Positions 37,455 to 46,549 of a DNA stretch of 64,000 nt are shown here, one piece after another. A program made the translations under genes and the position numbers. Source of the DNA: Magnetospirillum sp. 64-120 (GTDB lineage: Bacteria > Pseudomonadota > Alphaproteobacteria > Rhodospirillales > Magnetospirillaceae); NCBI GenBank assembly GCA_001898825.1, contig MKVK01000021.1, positions 51,686 through 115,685 of the forward strand. Direction: 5' to 3'. Position 1 is the first letter of the stretch. Each line of letters starts with the position of its first letter. Below the pieces are notes generated by a model. The model made no database searches and had not been told where the DNA came from. It saw only the letters and a list, made by a program, of their open reading frames with translations.

Positions 37455-38696
37455 ATGGCCGAGACGTTGGTGACGGGTCACGATTGGTGGCCGATGTTGC
37501 ACGACCAGGCTTTCCTGGAAAATCCCTATCCGCAATTGCGCGACCTGCAGCGTCAGGGCGCCATCCATCTGGATCAGCAATCGGGCGTGTACTTCGTCCT
37601 TAGCCACGAAGCCTTCGCCCAGGTGGTCAGATCGCCCAAGATCGGCCGCGACACCCGCTATTGGCAGCCGGGCTGGAACAACGACGAATACCGCCGGCAA
37701 GACCCCGTCGGCCATCAGCTGTTCAGCGGCGTCCAGGCGCAGATGATCAATGTGGACGGCGCCGACCACCAGCGCATGCGCGGCATGTGGGAACAATCCT
37801 TCAAGGCGCCGTCCATGAAGGACGTCACCCCCTTGATCGAGGCCGAGGCCCAGACTCTGTTGCGGGCGTTGCCGGACCAGGGCGAGATCGACATCATCCG
37901 CGATTTCGCCGGCCCCATGCCGCTTCGGGTGCTGTGCAAGCTGATGGGGGTGCCGGCGGCCATGGACGCCGACATCTTCCGTTGGAGCGAGGCGCTGATC
38001 CGCATCGCCGACATCATGCTGACGCCCGAGGACAAGCAGCACGCCCTGGATGCCTTGATCGAGTTCAAGCAGTACCTGCGCGGTTTCCTGGCGGAAAAAC
38101 GGGCCAATCCCGATGGCAGCCTGACCGACGTCATCGTCACCGCCCACGCCAACGGCGTGTTGAACGAGGACGAGACCCTGACCAACATGGTGTCCATGCT
38201 GATCGCCGGCCATGAAACCACGGTGACCTTGATCGGCAACGGTCTGTGGCTGTTGTTGCGCCATCCCGACCAGATGGAACGGTTGCGCGCCGACCGCTCG
38301 CTGCTGCGCACGGCGGTCGAGGAATTCCTGCGCTGCGAACCGGGCGGCAACATGATCCTGCGTGTCGCCCGCGAGGACGTGGACATCTGTGGCGTCGCCA
38401 TTCCCGCCGGCAGCCCGATTCTGGGGATGATCGGCGCCGTCAACCGCGACCCGGCCCGCTTTGCCGATCCCGACCGCGTCGATGTCGGCCGTGCCGGCAA
38501 CGCCCATTACACCTTCGGCGGTGGCCCGCATGTGTGCCTGGGCGCCCCCTTGGCCCGGCTGGAAGCCATGGTGGCGTTCAACACGCTGTTGGACCGCTGG
38601 CCGTCCATCGTCGCCAACGGCCCGGCCCGCTGGCGCACCGACCGCATCAACGCCCGTGGCCTCGCCACTTTGCCGGTCACGGTGGGGCCGGGCTGA
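37455..38696 (+). CDS. cytochrome P450 monooxygenase
   Basis: Soluble bacterial P450 of 413 residues. I-helix AGHETT (251-256), ExxR as EFLR (290-293) and the heme loop FGGGPHVCLG with Cys361 are intact. ATG 37455 has GAAGGGGGA upstream. The stop shares one base with the next start (TGATG). No ferredoxin or reductase gene is nearby, so electrons must come from elsewhere. Likely a tailoring oxidase of the polyketide, for example hydroxylation or methylenedioxy-bridge closure with the neighbouring methyltransferase. Confidence 0.93.
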   Translation: MAETLVTGHDWWPMLHDQAFLENPYPQLRDLQRQGAIHLDQQSGVYFVLSHEAFAQVVRSPKIGRDTRYWQPGWNNDEYRRQDPVGHQLFSGVQAQMINVDGADHQRMRGMWEQSFKAPSMKDVTPLIEAEAQTLLRALPDQGEIDIIRDFAGPMPLRVLCKLMGVPAAMDADIFRWSEALIRIADIMLTPEDKQHALDALIEFKQYLRGFLAEKRANPDGSLTDVIVTAHANGVLNEDETLTNMVSMLIAGHETTVTLIGNGLWLLLRHPDQMERLRADRSLLRTAVEEFLRCEPGGNMILRVAREDVDICGVAIPAGSPILGMIGAVNRDPARFADPDRVDVGRAGNAHYTFGGGPHVCLGAPLARLEAMVAFNTLLDRWPSIVANGPARWRTDRINARGLATLPVTVGPG

Positions 38697-39952
38697 TGAG
38701 CATGTCCGCCGGCATCGAAGCGTTGAACGTCTACGGCGGCGCCGCCAGCCTGGACGTACGCCAATTGTGTCTGCATCGCGGCTTGGACATGCCGCGTTTC
38801 GACAATCTGCTGATGCGCGAAAAGACCGTGGCGCTTCCCTTCGAGGACCCGGTGACCTTTGCCGTCAACGCCGCCAAGCCGCTGGTGGACGCGCTGTCCC
38901 AGGAAGATCGCCGCCGCATCGAGATGGTGGTCACCTGCACCGAATCGGGCATCGATTTCGGCAAGTCGCTCAGCACCTATATCCATCATTACCTGGGGCT
39001 GGCCGGCAATTGCCGATTGTTCGAGATCAAGCAGGCCTGCTATTCCGGCACCGCCGGTCTTCAGATGGCGGTCAACTTCATCTTGTCGGGTACCTCGCCG
39101 GGGGCCAAGGCGCTGGTCATCTGTACCGATTTGTCGCGCTTCGCCCTGGCCGATTCGGCGGCCATCCAGGAATGGGCCTATTCGGAACCCAGTTCTGGCG
39201 CCGGCGCCGTGGCCATGCTGGTCAGCGACACCCCCCATGTGCTGCGGATCGATCAGGGCGCCTATGGCAACCATGGTTTCGAGGTCATGGACACCTGCCG
39301 CCCCGGCCCCGACACCGAGGCCGGCGACGCCGATCTGTCGCTGATGGCTTACCTGGATTGCTGCGAACGGGCCTTCAAGGATTACGCCCGCCGGGTGGAC
39401 GGCGCCGACTTCCGCGACACCTTCGCCTATCTCAGCTTCCATACCCCGTTCGGCGGCATGATCAAGGGGGCGCACCGCCACTTGATGCGCAAGTTGTACA
39501 AGGCCAAGCCCGACGACATCGAAGCCGACTTCGCCCGTCGGCTGTCGCCCAGCCTGACCTTCGGCCAGCGCGTCGGCAACACCGCCGGGGGATCGGTGTT
39601 CCTGGGGCTGGCTGGATTGCTGGAAAGCGTCGATCTGGCCGCACCCTGCCGGGTCGGGCTGTTTTCCTATGGCTCGGGCTGCTGTTCGGAATTCTTCAGC
39701 GGCGTCGTCACCCCGGACGGACAACAGCGCCTGCGGGCCCAGGGGATCGCCGCCCAACTGGATCGCCGTCATGCGCTCAGCCTGGACGAATACGAGGATA
39801 TGCTGAAAGGCGCCCAGGTCATCCGCTTCGGCCAAAAGGACGCCACCATCGCGCCTGACACCATTCCCGCCGCCTGGGACGCCTATCAGGGCCAAGGCCG
39901 GCTTGCGTTGGAGGGCATGGTGGGCTACCACCGTCAGTATCGGTTCGTTTGA
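38696..39952 (+). CDS. HMG-CoA synthase-like enzyme of the beta-branching (HCS) cassette
   Basis: Adds an acetyl-ACP carbanion to the beta-ketone of an ACP-bound polyketide, as PksG does. Length is 418 residues. The catalytic triad can be placed at Glu83 (TESGIDFGKS), Cys115 (KQACYSGT) and His249 (SFHTPF). It is followed at once by the donor ACP, decarboxylating KS and ECH that complete the cassette. The acceptor is expected to be the tandem Trp-flagged ACPs in PKS1 module 5. Confidence 0.95.
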   Translation: MSMSAGIEALNVYGGAASLDVRQLCLHRGLDMPRFDNLLMREKTVALPFEDPVTFAVNAAKPLVDALSQEDRRRIEMVVTCTESGIDFGKSLSTYIHHYLGLAGNCRLFEIKQACYSGTAGLQMAVNFILSGTSPGAKALVICTDLSRFALADSAAIQEWAYSEPSSGAGAVAMLVSDTPHVLRIDQGAYGNHGFEVMDTCRPGPDTEAGDADLSLMAYLDCCERAFKDYARRVDGADFRDTFAYLSFHTPFGGMIKGAHRHLMRKLYKAKPDDIEADFARRLSPSLTFGQRVGNTAGGSVFLGLAGLLESVDLAAPCRVGLFSYGSGCCSEFFSGVVTPDGQQRLRAQGIAAQLDRRHALSLDEYEDMLKGAQVIRFGQKDATIAPDTIPAAWDAYQGQGRLALEGMVGYHRQYRFV

Positions 39953-39968
39953 TCAAGGGAGTTCGGCT

Positions 39969-40214
39969 GTGGATCGCGACACAATCCTGGCGGTGATCGT
40001 CGGCCAAATCCGCGAGGTGGTGCCCGAATTGGCCGACCGCCCCATCACCGAGAGCGAATCCATGGCCGAGTTGGGGCTGGATTCCATCGAACGCAGTGAA
40101 ATCATCATGAACACGCTGGAAGCCATCGGCCTGGACCTGCCCATGGTGCAGATGCACGGCCCGAAGAACCTGGGCGAACTGGCCGATCTGCTTCATGCCA
40201 AGCGCCACGCCTGA
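39969..40214 (+). CDS. donor acyl carrier protein of the HCS cassette
   Basis: Free-standing 81-residue ACP with ELGLDSIERSE around the phosphopantetheine Ser. It should carry malonyl, then acetyl after decarboxylation by the next gene product, and donate it to the HMG-synthase. The start is GTG at 39969, with AAGGGA at 39955-39960 as ribosome-binding site. Its 3' end overlaps the next gene by 20 bp. Confidence 0.92.
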   Translation: MDRDTILAVIVGQIREVVPELADRPITESESMAELGLDSIERSEIIMNTLEAIGLDLPMVQMHGPKNLGELADLLHAKRHA

Positions 40215-41412
40215 CATCGTCTTCGCTGGACTGGGCGCCGCCAGTGGCTTGGGCTATGGCAAGGCCAGCCTGATCGACGGCTTGCTGGCCGGGCGCGATG
40301 TCTTTGGCACTTTGCAACGGCCGGGACGTCAGGCCCCGGAAGGCGTGGCGCCGTTCCTGGGAATCGAGATGGCGGAGCCGCCGTCGCTGTTAACAGCGCG
40401 GGTGGAACGCACCGTCGGTTTCGGGGCGCGGGTCGCCGTGGCGGTGGTGGACGAAGCCTGGCGCGAGGCCGGGCTGGATACTGTCGCGCCCGAACGCATC
40501 GGCCTGGTGGTCGGCGGTTCCAACCTGTTTTCCCGCGAACAGGCGCTGCTGGCCCGCGATTACGCCGCACGACCCAACTTCCTGCCGCCGCGCGCCGGCC
40601 ATGCCTATCTTGACAGCGAGATCGGCGGCCTGTTGGCCAACACCTTCGCCATTCGCGGCTTCACATTGGGGGTGGGCGCCGCCTCGGCCAGCGGGGCGGT
40701 GGCGGTGATGCAGGCGGCGGATGCCATCCGCAGCGGTCGCGTCGATGCCTGCATCGCCCTGGGCGCCCTGCAGGACGTGTCGGCCATGGATCTGTTGGGC
40801 ATGCGGGCCTTGGGGGCGCTAGGCGCCCCACGTTTCGCCGATTGCCCCGGACAGGCGTGCCGCCCCTTCGACCGCGACCATGATGGTTTTGTGTTCGGCG
40901 AAAGCTGCGCCGCCTTGGTGCTGCGCCGCGCCGATCAGGCCGGGCCGGGCTATGGTTCCTTGGTTGGCGCCGCCCAGGTGGCCGACGGCCAGCGCGGCCC
41001 CGAACCCGACGGCGCCGGCCAGCGCCGGGCCATCGCCCAGGCCTTGGTCCAGGCCGGCTTGCGCCCCGGCGACGTGGATTACGTCAACGCCCACGCCACC
41101 AGCACCCCCAAGGGCGACGACGTCGAGGCGGAAACCCTGGCCGCGTCCGGCCTGGGACACGCTTGGGTCAACGCCACCAAATCCGTCATCGGCCATGGTC
41201 TGGCCGCCGCCGGCGCCATCGAGGTGGCGGCGGTGTTGTTGCAGATGCGCGCCGGCCGCTTGCACCCCACCCGCAATCTGGACCATCCCATCGCGCCGCC
41301 TTTGCGGCATGTCATCGGGGCGGCGCAACCGCATCAGGCGCGGGTTGCGCTGAAGACCTCGTTCGGTTTCGGCGGCATCGACACCGCCATGGTGATCCGG
41401 GGGGCGCCATGA
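40195..41412 (+). CDS. decarboxylating ketosynthase (Cys-to-Ser) of the HCS cassette
   Basis: Ketosynthase-fold protein of 405 residues, PksF type. The active-site cysteine is replaced by Ser164 in GAASASG, while the histidine motifs NAHATST and SVIGHG remain. This pattern converts the enzyme to a malonyl-ACP decarboxylase that produces acetyl on the donor ACP. It begins inside the donor ACP gene and ends with an ATGA overlap into the ECH gene, so the cassette is translationally coupled. Confidence 0.94.
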   Translation: MPSATPDIVFAGLGAASGLGYGKASLIDGLLAGRDVFGTLQRPGRQAPEGVAPFLGIEMAEPPSLLTARVERTVGFGARVAVAVVDEAWREAGLDTVAPERIGLVVGGSNLFSREQALLARDYAARPNFLPPRAGHAYLDSEIGGLLANTFAIRGFTLGVGAASASGAVAVMQAADAIRSGRVDACIALGALQDVSAMDLLGMRALGALGAPRFADCPGQACRPFDRDHDGFVFGESCAALVLRRADQAGPGYGSLVGAAQVADGQRGPEPDGAGQRRAIAQALVQAGLRPGDVDYVNAHATSTPKGDDVEAETLAASGLGHAWVNATKSVIGHGLAAAGAIEVAAVLLQMRAGRLHPTRNLDHPIAPPLRHVIGAAQPHQARVALKTSFGFGGIDTAMVIRGAP

Positions 41413-42149
41413 TGGTGTTGGACGACCGCGACGGCATCCGTACCGTCACTTTGAGCCGACCCGAGACCGGCAACGTGCTGAATACCCGCTTGGTGGCCGA
41501 ATTGTCCGATGCGGTGGCCGGGTGCGAGGCCGCCGATGGCCCCAAGGTGCTGGTGCTGCGCGGCGCTCCCCAGGTGTTCTGCGCCGGCGGCGACTTCCAG
41601 GCGGCGGCGGCCGGCGACGATTTGGACCCGGCCAGCCTTTACGATCTGTGGGCGCGGCTGGCCCATGGCCCCTTCGTCTCGGTGGCGGTGGTCAGCGGCC
41701 GGGTCACCGCCGGCGGGGTCGGCCTGGCGGCCGCCTGCGATCTGGTGCTGGCTGACGAAAGTGCCAGTTTCACTTTGTCGGAATTGCTGTTCGGGCTGTA
41801 TCCGGCCTGCGTCCTGCCATTCCTGACCCGCCGCATCGGGGCGCAGCGCAGCCATTACATGACATTGTCCACCCAAGCCATCGGCGGCGCCCAGGCCTTG
41901 GCCTGGGGTCTGGCCGACGCGGTGGAAAGCCCCTTGGACGGTCTTTTACGCAAGCATCTGCTGCGCCTGCGGCATTTGGACAAGGCGGCCATCGGCCGCT
42001 ACAAGCAATACCGGGCCGAACTGGATGGGGTGATCGACGGCGCCCGCCCCCTGGCGCTGGACGCCAATCGCCGGATGTTCGCCGATCCCGCCACCCGCGC
42101 CGGCATCACCCGCTATGTGGTCGAGGGCAAGTTCCCCTGGGAAGCCTAG
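41409..42149 (+). CDS. enoyl-CoA hydratase-like dehydratase of the HCS cassette (ECH1)
   Basis: Crotonase-fold protein of 246 residues, PksH type. It has VFCAGGDF and a TAGGVGLAAACD segment that would form the oxyanion hole. It should dehydrate the HMG-like branch. The decarboxylating partner (ECH2) is then the full ECH domain inside PKS1 module 5. Start ATG 41409 overlaps the previous stop. The last four bases overlap the convergent amidotransferase gene, leaving no room for a terminator between the operons. Confidence 0.92.
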   Translation: MMVLDDRDGIRTVTLSRPETGNVLNTRLVAELSDAVAGCEAADGPKVLVLRGAPQVFCAGGDFQAAAAGDDLDPASLYDLWARLAHGPFVSVAVVSGRVTAGGVGLAAACDLVLADESASFTLSELLFGLYPACVLPFLTRRIGAQRSHYMTLSTQAIGGAQALAWGLADAVESPLDGLLRKHLLRLRHLDKAAIGRYKQYRAELDGVIDGARPLALDANRRMFADPATRAGITRYVVEGKFPWEA

Positions 42150-44113
42150 GCCCGGCTGCGCAAATCCACCATGCGCATCAAGGGTGGCGCCGGACGTTGC
42201 AGCCCATGGCCGGGCAATTCCTGGCGGGCGACGAAGGCATGGTGCAGCAGCGCCAGCGACAGCAGGAACAGGAAGGTTTGGTTTTCCTTGGTGCTGATCT
42301 CGGATGCCGGCTTGGTCAGCACCTTGGCGCACAGACGTTTTGCGAAACCGGCATCCAGGTAATCCAGCTTGGCCAGTTCGGAGTCCGACAGCAGCAAGTC
42401 CATGTAATCGGGGTGGGCGGCGGCGAAGGCGGCGGCATCGGGGGCGCGATAGGGGAATTTGCGCTTGTTGACCACGCAATCCGGCAGGCGGTCGGCGAAG
42501 GCCTGGCGCAGCAGGCGCTTTTCGTCGAAACCGTCGTCGAAGCGCAGGTTAATGCTTGAGGCCAGGTCCAGCACCGCCGGGTCCAGGAACGGGCAGCGGT
42601 TCTCGACGCCATGGGCCAGGGCGGCGCGGTCGCCTTGGGTGGACAGCAGATAGCCGGGTAGCAGGGTCTTGTATTCCAGCCATTGCGCCTTTTGCACTGG
42701 GCTCATGGCCTGCAATTCCGGATGCTGGGCGACCAGGGCCGTGATGGCTGCGAAGGGATCGCCCGCCCCTTTGACCAGACGGGCCGAGAAGCGGCCGTTC
42801 TGGAACTTGATCTCGTGCGAGAACAGGCCGGGCATGGTCTCGCTGGCGAATTGCTGGTAAAGCCCGGTCAGCGCCGCGATGTCCTGCGGGCCATAATGAT
42901 CCAGATGCGGATAAAGCCGCCCCAGCCGCTGGCGGCGGGTATCTTCATCCATGCTGGTCCAGGTGCTGCGCAGCAGGGTTTCCTTGAACAGGTCGTAGCC
43001 CAAAAACGCCTCGTCGGCGCCTTCACCGCTCAGGATCACCTTGATGCCGGCCTGTTGCGTCGCCCGCGACAGCAGGAACATGGGAACGAAGGCGCTGCGG
43101 AAGGTTGGCACTTCGGCGTGGTAGACCGCCTGCGGGCAGGCATCGACGATGTCGGCGGCAGCGATGCGAAGCGCCTGGTGGCGGGTGCCCAAGGCGGCGG
43201 AAACCGCCTGTTGTTCGGGCGATTCGTCCAGGCTGGCATCGTCGAAGGTGACGGAAAAGGTGGCGGGGGGGCGTCCGTTCAAGTCGGTGGCCAGGGCGGC
43301 GACGATGGCCGAATCGATGCCGCCGCTGAGATAGACCCCGACCTCGACGTCGCTGCGCAGCCGCAAGTCGACGGCACGGGTCAGAGTCTGGCGGATCATT
43401 TGCTTGGCTTCGGTTTCGTCGGCCGGCGCCGGCCCATCGGCGAAGGCCAGCGGCGCATAGCTGTGCTGTGTCATGCCCTGGGCGTCGACGCTCATCCACA
43501 TGCCCATGGGCAATTGGGCGATGCCGGTAAAGCCGCTTTGGTCGGGCAGCGGCGTCCAGGTGCCCAGGATCGAGGCGATCTGTCCGGCATCCTGGCGGAA
43601 ATGGAAACCGGGAACCGCCAGGAAGGCCTTCATTTCCGACGCGAACAGCAGCGCCCCGCCATGGCGGGCAGTGAACAGCGGCCGTTTGCCGAAACGGTCC
43701 CGCGCCAGGATCAGCCGGCTTTCCAAACGGTCGTAAAGGGCGAAGGCGTAACCGCCGTTCAGGCGGTCCAGGCAGGCTTCGCCCCAATGGATCCACGCCT
43801 GCAACAGCACTTCGGTGTCGCATTGGGTATGGAAGTGGGCGCCCGACGCTTCCAACTGGGCGCGCAGTTCCCGGTAATTGTAAATCTCGCCGTTATAGGC
43901 CAGCCAGAAGCGGCCGCTGTCGTCGGAAATCGGCTGTTGGCCGGCGGCGATATCGAGGATGGCAAGGCGCACCGCGCCCAAGGCCCAATCGTCGCCGATG
44001 ACCGCCCCCAGGCCGTCGGGGCCGCGATGGCCGATGCGGGTCAGCATGGCGGTGGCGATGTCGGCCAGGTCGTCCTGTCCGTTCCACCCCACCAGCCCGG
44101 CGATGCCGCACAT
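42146..44113 (-). CDS. asparagine synthetase-like amidotransferase (malonamyl-ACP formation)
   Basis: Class II glutamine amidotransferase of 655 residues. Cys2 in MCGIAG is the glutaminase nucleophile, HRGPDG is at 29-34, and YNGEIYNY near 73-80. The synthetase domain carries the ATP pyrophosphate loop SGGIDS (263-268). It lies 3 bp after a small ACP gene. In glutarimide pathways the homologous enzyme amidates malonyl-ACP to malonamyl-ACP, which primes the PKS. The location and partner support this over a housekeeping role in asparagine synthesis. Confidence 0.93.
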   Translation of the reverse strand: MCGIAGLVGWNGQDDLADIATAMLTRIGHRGPDGLGAVIGDDWALGAVRLAILDIAAGQQPISDDSGRFWLAYNGEIYNYRELRAQLEASGAHFHTQCDTEVLLQAWIHWGEACLDRLNGGYAFALYDRLESRLILARDRFGKRPLFTARHGGALLFASEMKAFLAVPGFHFRQDAGQIASILGTWTPLPDQSGFTGIAQLPMGMWMSVDAQGMTQHSYAPLAFADGPAPADETEAKQMIRQTLTRAVDLRLRSDVEVGVYLSGGIDSAIVAALATDLNGRPPATFSVTFDDASLDESPEQQAVSAALGTRHQALRIAAADIVDACPQAVYHAEVPTFRSAFVPMFLLSRATQQAGIKVILSGEGADEAFLGYDLFKETLLRSTWTSMDEDTRRQRLGRLYPHLDHYGPQDIAALTGLYQQFASETMPGLFSHEIKFQNGRFSARLVKGAGDPFAAITALVAQHPELQAMSPVQKAQWLEYKTLLPGYLLSTQGDRAALAHGVENRCPFLDPAVLDLASSINLRFDDGFDEKRLLRQAFADRLPDCVVNKRKFPYRAPDAAAFAAAHPDYMDLLLSDSELAKLDYLDAGFAKRLCAKVLTKPASEISTKENQTFLFLLSLALLHHAFVARQELPGHGLQRPAPPLMRMVDLRSRA

Positions 44114-44116
44114 GGG

Positions 44117-44368
44117 CTAGCCCGCCTTGCCCAGGGCCGCGACCTTGGCGGCGACGGTGTCGCGGATCTGGCTCAGGCTGACCAGCACGTTGCCGGTCAT
44201 CTCGGCTTCGCTGAAGGTGATGGCGAATTCCCGTTCCAGGAACCGGCACAATTGCACATAGCCGAAGGAATCCATGATCCCTTCCTTGAACAGGTTGGTG
44301 TCTTCGGGAAAGTCCTCGTCGAAGCTGACCAGGAACTGGTCCTCGATGAAGGCGCGGATTTTGTCCAT
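44117..44368 (-). CDS. free-standing acyl carrier protein (amidotransferase partner)
   Basis: Small acidic ACP of 83 residues starting MDKIRAFIED, with EGIMDSFGYVQL around the phosphopantetheine Ser. A GGGGA ribosome-binding site lies just upstream, after the symporter stop 14 bp away. It is separate from the HCS donor ACP and sits directly before the amidotransferase. It is the likely carrier of malonyl/malonamyl used as the starter for PKS1 KS1. Confidence 0.92.
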   Translation of the reverse strand: MDKIRAFIEDQFLVSFDEDFPEDTNLFKEGIMDSFGYVQLCRFLEREFAITFSEAEMTGNVLVSLSQIRDTVAAKVAALGKAG

Positions 44369-44382
44369 GGCAGAAATTCCCC

Positions 44383-45618
44383 TTAATCGTCGGCGGTCGA
44401 GGCCGGTTCCATCATGGTGGCGGCGGTGATGTTTCCCAAGACGTTCAGGCTGGTGAGAATGGGGTCCAGGATGGGGTCCAAGGCCACCAGCAGCACCACG
44501 GCGACTTCGATGGGGACGCCGAAGGGCGACAGCAGCATGGCCAGCAGCGTCATCGAGGCGACGCCGGGCGCCCCGCTCATGGCGCAGGCCACCAGGATGC
44601 CGCCGATGCCGATCACCAGACCGGTCTGCAGATCCATGGGCAGGTCGTAAAGCTGCAGCACGAACAGGCTGGCGACCACCACGTGCAGCACGTTGCCCAC
44701 CGGGTACAGGCTGACCCCCAAGGGCAGCACCATCTGCGCCGTCTGGTGCTTCAGGCCCAGGCCGCTTTCGCACACTTTCAGGGCCGAGGGCAGGCTGGCG
44801 ACGCTGGAACCGGTGCCGAAGGCGGTGAACAAGGTGGTGCGCAGCCGCGACAGCACCTGGGCGGCGGGCAGCCGGGTGCGCAGGGCGACGATGATGACCA
44901 TCACCGCCCCCATGGACAGGGCCATGCCATAGATGGTGCCGACCAGACGCCCCAGTTTCAGGAAGGTGTCGATGCCGTTCTGCGCCGTCTGTCCAGCCAT
45001 CAGGGCCAACAGACCGAAGGGCAGGGCCAGCAGGATCCAGCCCATGACCTTGATCAGGGCGTTGTAGAAGGCGTCCAGCAGGTCGGCGGCGCGTTCCCCC
45101 TGGCCATCGCCCAGCGAGCCCAGGCCCAGGCCCAGCAACAGCGAGAACAGCAGCAGCGCCAGCATGTGGCCGTCGGCGGCGGCGCGGATGACGTTGCTGG
45201 GGATGACCATCTGCACCAGCGACCACAGGCTGAGCCCGGCATTGCCGCCGGATGTTTCCTCGTGGCGCAGCATCTCTTGCGCCAGATAGACGCGCTGGTT
45301 CTGATCCAGGCCGCTGCCGGGCTGGATCAGCAGGCCGGCGGCCATGGCGACGATGGCGCTGAGCGCCAAGCCGCCCAGGAACAACAGGGCCAGCCGCGGC
45401 AGCGCATGGGCGTTGTCGCCACGCATCAACCGGGCGATCGAGGCGGTCACCGCGCTGATGATGATGGGCAGCACGCACATCTGCATCAGCGCCAGATAGG
45501 TTTCACCCGCCGGGGCCAAGGCGATCCCAATCGCCGGCTGCCAGGTCCCCAGCACCGCGCCGGCCACCAGTCCCGCCACCGGGGACCACGGATTGGTCAG
45601 CCACTGCAGACGGTTCAT
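44383..45618 (-). CDS. dicarboxylate/amino acid:cation symporter (DAACS family)
   Basis: Membrane transporter of 411 residues with about eight hydrophobic segments. The family-typical serine-rich loop TAFGTGSSVASLPSALK and a helix region resembling GNVLHVV are present. ATG 45618 (MNRLQWLTNP) overlaps the upstream binding-protein stop as ATGA. Members of this family import glutamate, aspartate or C4-dicarboxylates with Na+ or H+. Here it is co-transcribed with the ACP and amidotransferase, so it may feed glutamine/glutamate or dicarboxylate to the pathway; the substrate is not evident. Confidence 0.88.
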   Translation of the reverse strand: MNRLQWLTNPWSPVAGLVAGAVLGTWQPAIGIALAPAGETYLALMQMCVLPIIISAVTASIARLMRGDNAHALPRLALLFLGGLALSAIVAMAAGLLIQPGSGLDQNQRVYLAQEMLRHEETSGGNAGLSLWSLVQMVIPSNVIRAAADGHMLALLLFSLLLGLGLGSLGDGQGERAADLLDAFYNALIKVMGWILLALPFGLLALMAGQTAQNGIDTFLKLGRLVGTIYGMALSMGAVMVIIVALRTRLPAAQVLSRLRTTLFTAFGTGSSVASLPSALKVCESGLGLKHQTAQMVLPLGVSLYPVGNVLHVVVASLFVLQLYDLPMDLQTGLVIGIGGILVACAMSGAPGVASMTLLAMLLSPFGVPIEVAVVLLVALDPILDPILTSLNVLGNITAATMMEPASTADD

Positions 45619-46484
45619 GGCCGTTGCGCCCCAAGATAGCGGTTGATGATCTTGTCCAGGGTGCCGTCGTCCAGGCGGTCGGCGATGTAGGTGTCCAGCC
45701 ATGACAGCCATGAATGGTCGTCGCGGTGCACGGCCATGGCGATGGGGTCGTGGGCGCCGCTGAGGATCAGCACCTTGACGAACAAGGCCCAGTCGTCGGG
45801 CACCTGATAGCCGGGAACCCCGGGAATGGGATGGTTCAGGGTGTACGAAAAGGCTTCGTCCACCACCACCCCATGCAGCTTGCCGGCCAGCAGGTCGTCG
45901 ATGGCGGAATCCACCGACGGATAGGATCGCACCTGCGCCTTGGGGAAGCGTTCGGTGGTGAAATCCACATAGGCGCTGCCCGCCTCGACGCCGATGGCGA
46001 CGTCGGGGGTGTTCATCACCTCGACCCGCTCGCTGCCGCGAAACAGCGGCGCCGTCTTGGTACGGCTCAGCATCAGGGTCTGGCGCAGCCGCACATAGGG
46101 TTGGGTGAAGCGGACGATGGCGGCCCGGCGAAGCGTGCGGCTGAGATAGCCGATGGCGACGTCGGCCTTGCGTTCGGCCACCAGGCGCGGCATGTCGTCG
46201 AAGCTTTCGGCGACGCGGGCGAATTCCAGTTTGACGCCCAGGCGCTGGGCGATGTCGTTGGCCAGATCGACGTCGATGCCGCCGGGGCGCCCCTCGGAAT
46301 CCACATAGAACAACGGCGGCATGTTGTGCACGGTGGCGACCACCACCAAGGTTCCGCGCTTCAGAATGCGGGCGATGTCGGGGGCGGTCACCGGATCGAC
46401 GGCAAAAGCGGCGCCAGTGGCCCCCAGCCAAAGTAAGACCGCAAGAAAAGCGCGACGCCCCATACGCACCAGCATTTCGACCAT
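45615..46484 (-). CDS. periplasmic solute-binding protein, family 3 (amino acid type)
   Basis: Secreted binding protein of about 289 residues. After a signal peptide (MGRRAFLAVLLWLGATGAAFA) the family 3 fold is recognisable from GRPGGIDVDLANDIAQRL and the DDLLAGKLHGVVVD segment. ATG 46484 is preferred because GGAAG lies six bases before it; ATG 46499 and 46505 are alternatives. No ABC permease or ATPase follows. Instead it overlaps a secondary symporter gene, an unusual pairing. It could also act as a sensor or scavenger. Confidence 0.82.
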   Translation of the reverse strand: MVEMLVRMGRRAFLAVLLWLGATGAAFAVDPVTAPDIARILKRGTLVVVATVHNMPPLFYVDSEGRPGGIDVDLANDIAQRLGVKLEFARVAESFDDMPRLVAERKADVAIGYLSRTLRRAAIVRFTQPYVRLRQTLMLSRTKTAPLFRGSERVEVMNTPDVAIGVEAGSAYVDFTTERFPKAQVRSYPSVDSAIDDLLAGKLHGVVVDEAFSYTLNHPIPGVPGYQVPDDWALFVKVLILSGAHDPIAMAVHRDDHSWLSWLDTYIADRLDDGTLDKIINRYLGAQRP

Positions 46485-46549
46485 CGTCGCTTCCGTCATA
46501 TGCATGTGGCGGAATTCTATCCGAAATTGCCCGGTCGGGCTACGCCATA

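Noticed and set aside
42140-42155. Terminator between the convergent ECH and amidotransferase genes
   Set aside because: The two coding regions overlap by four bases, and I saw no T-tailed hairpin at the junction.
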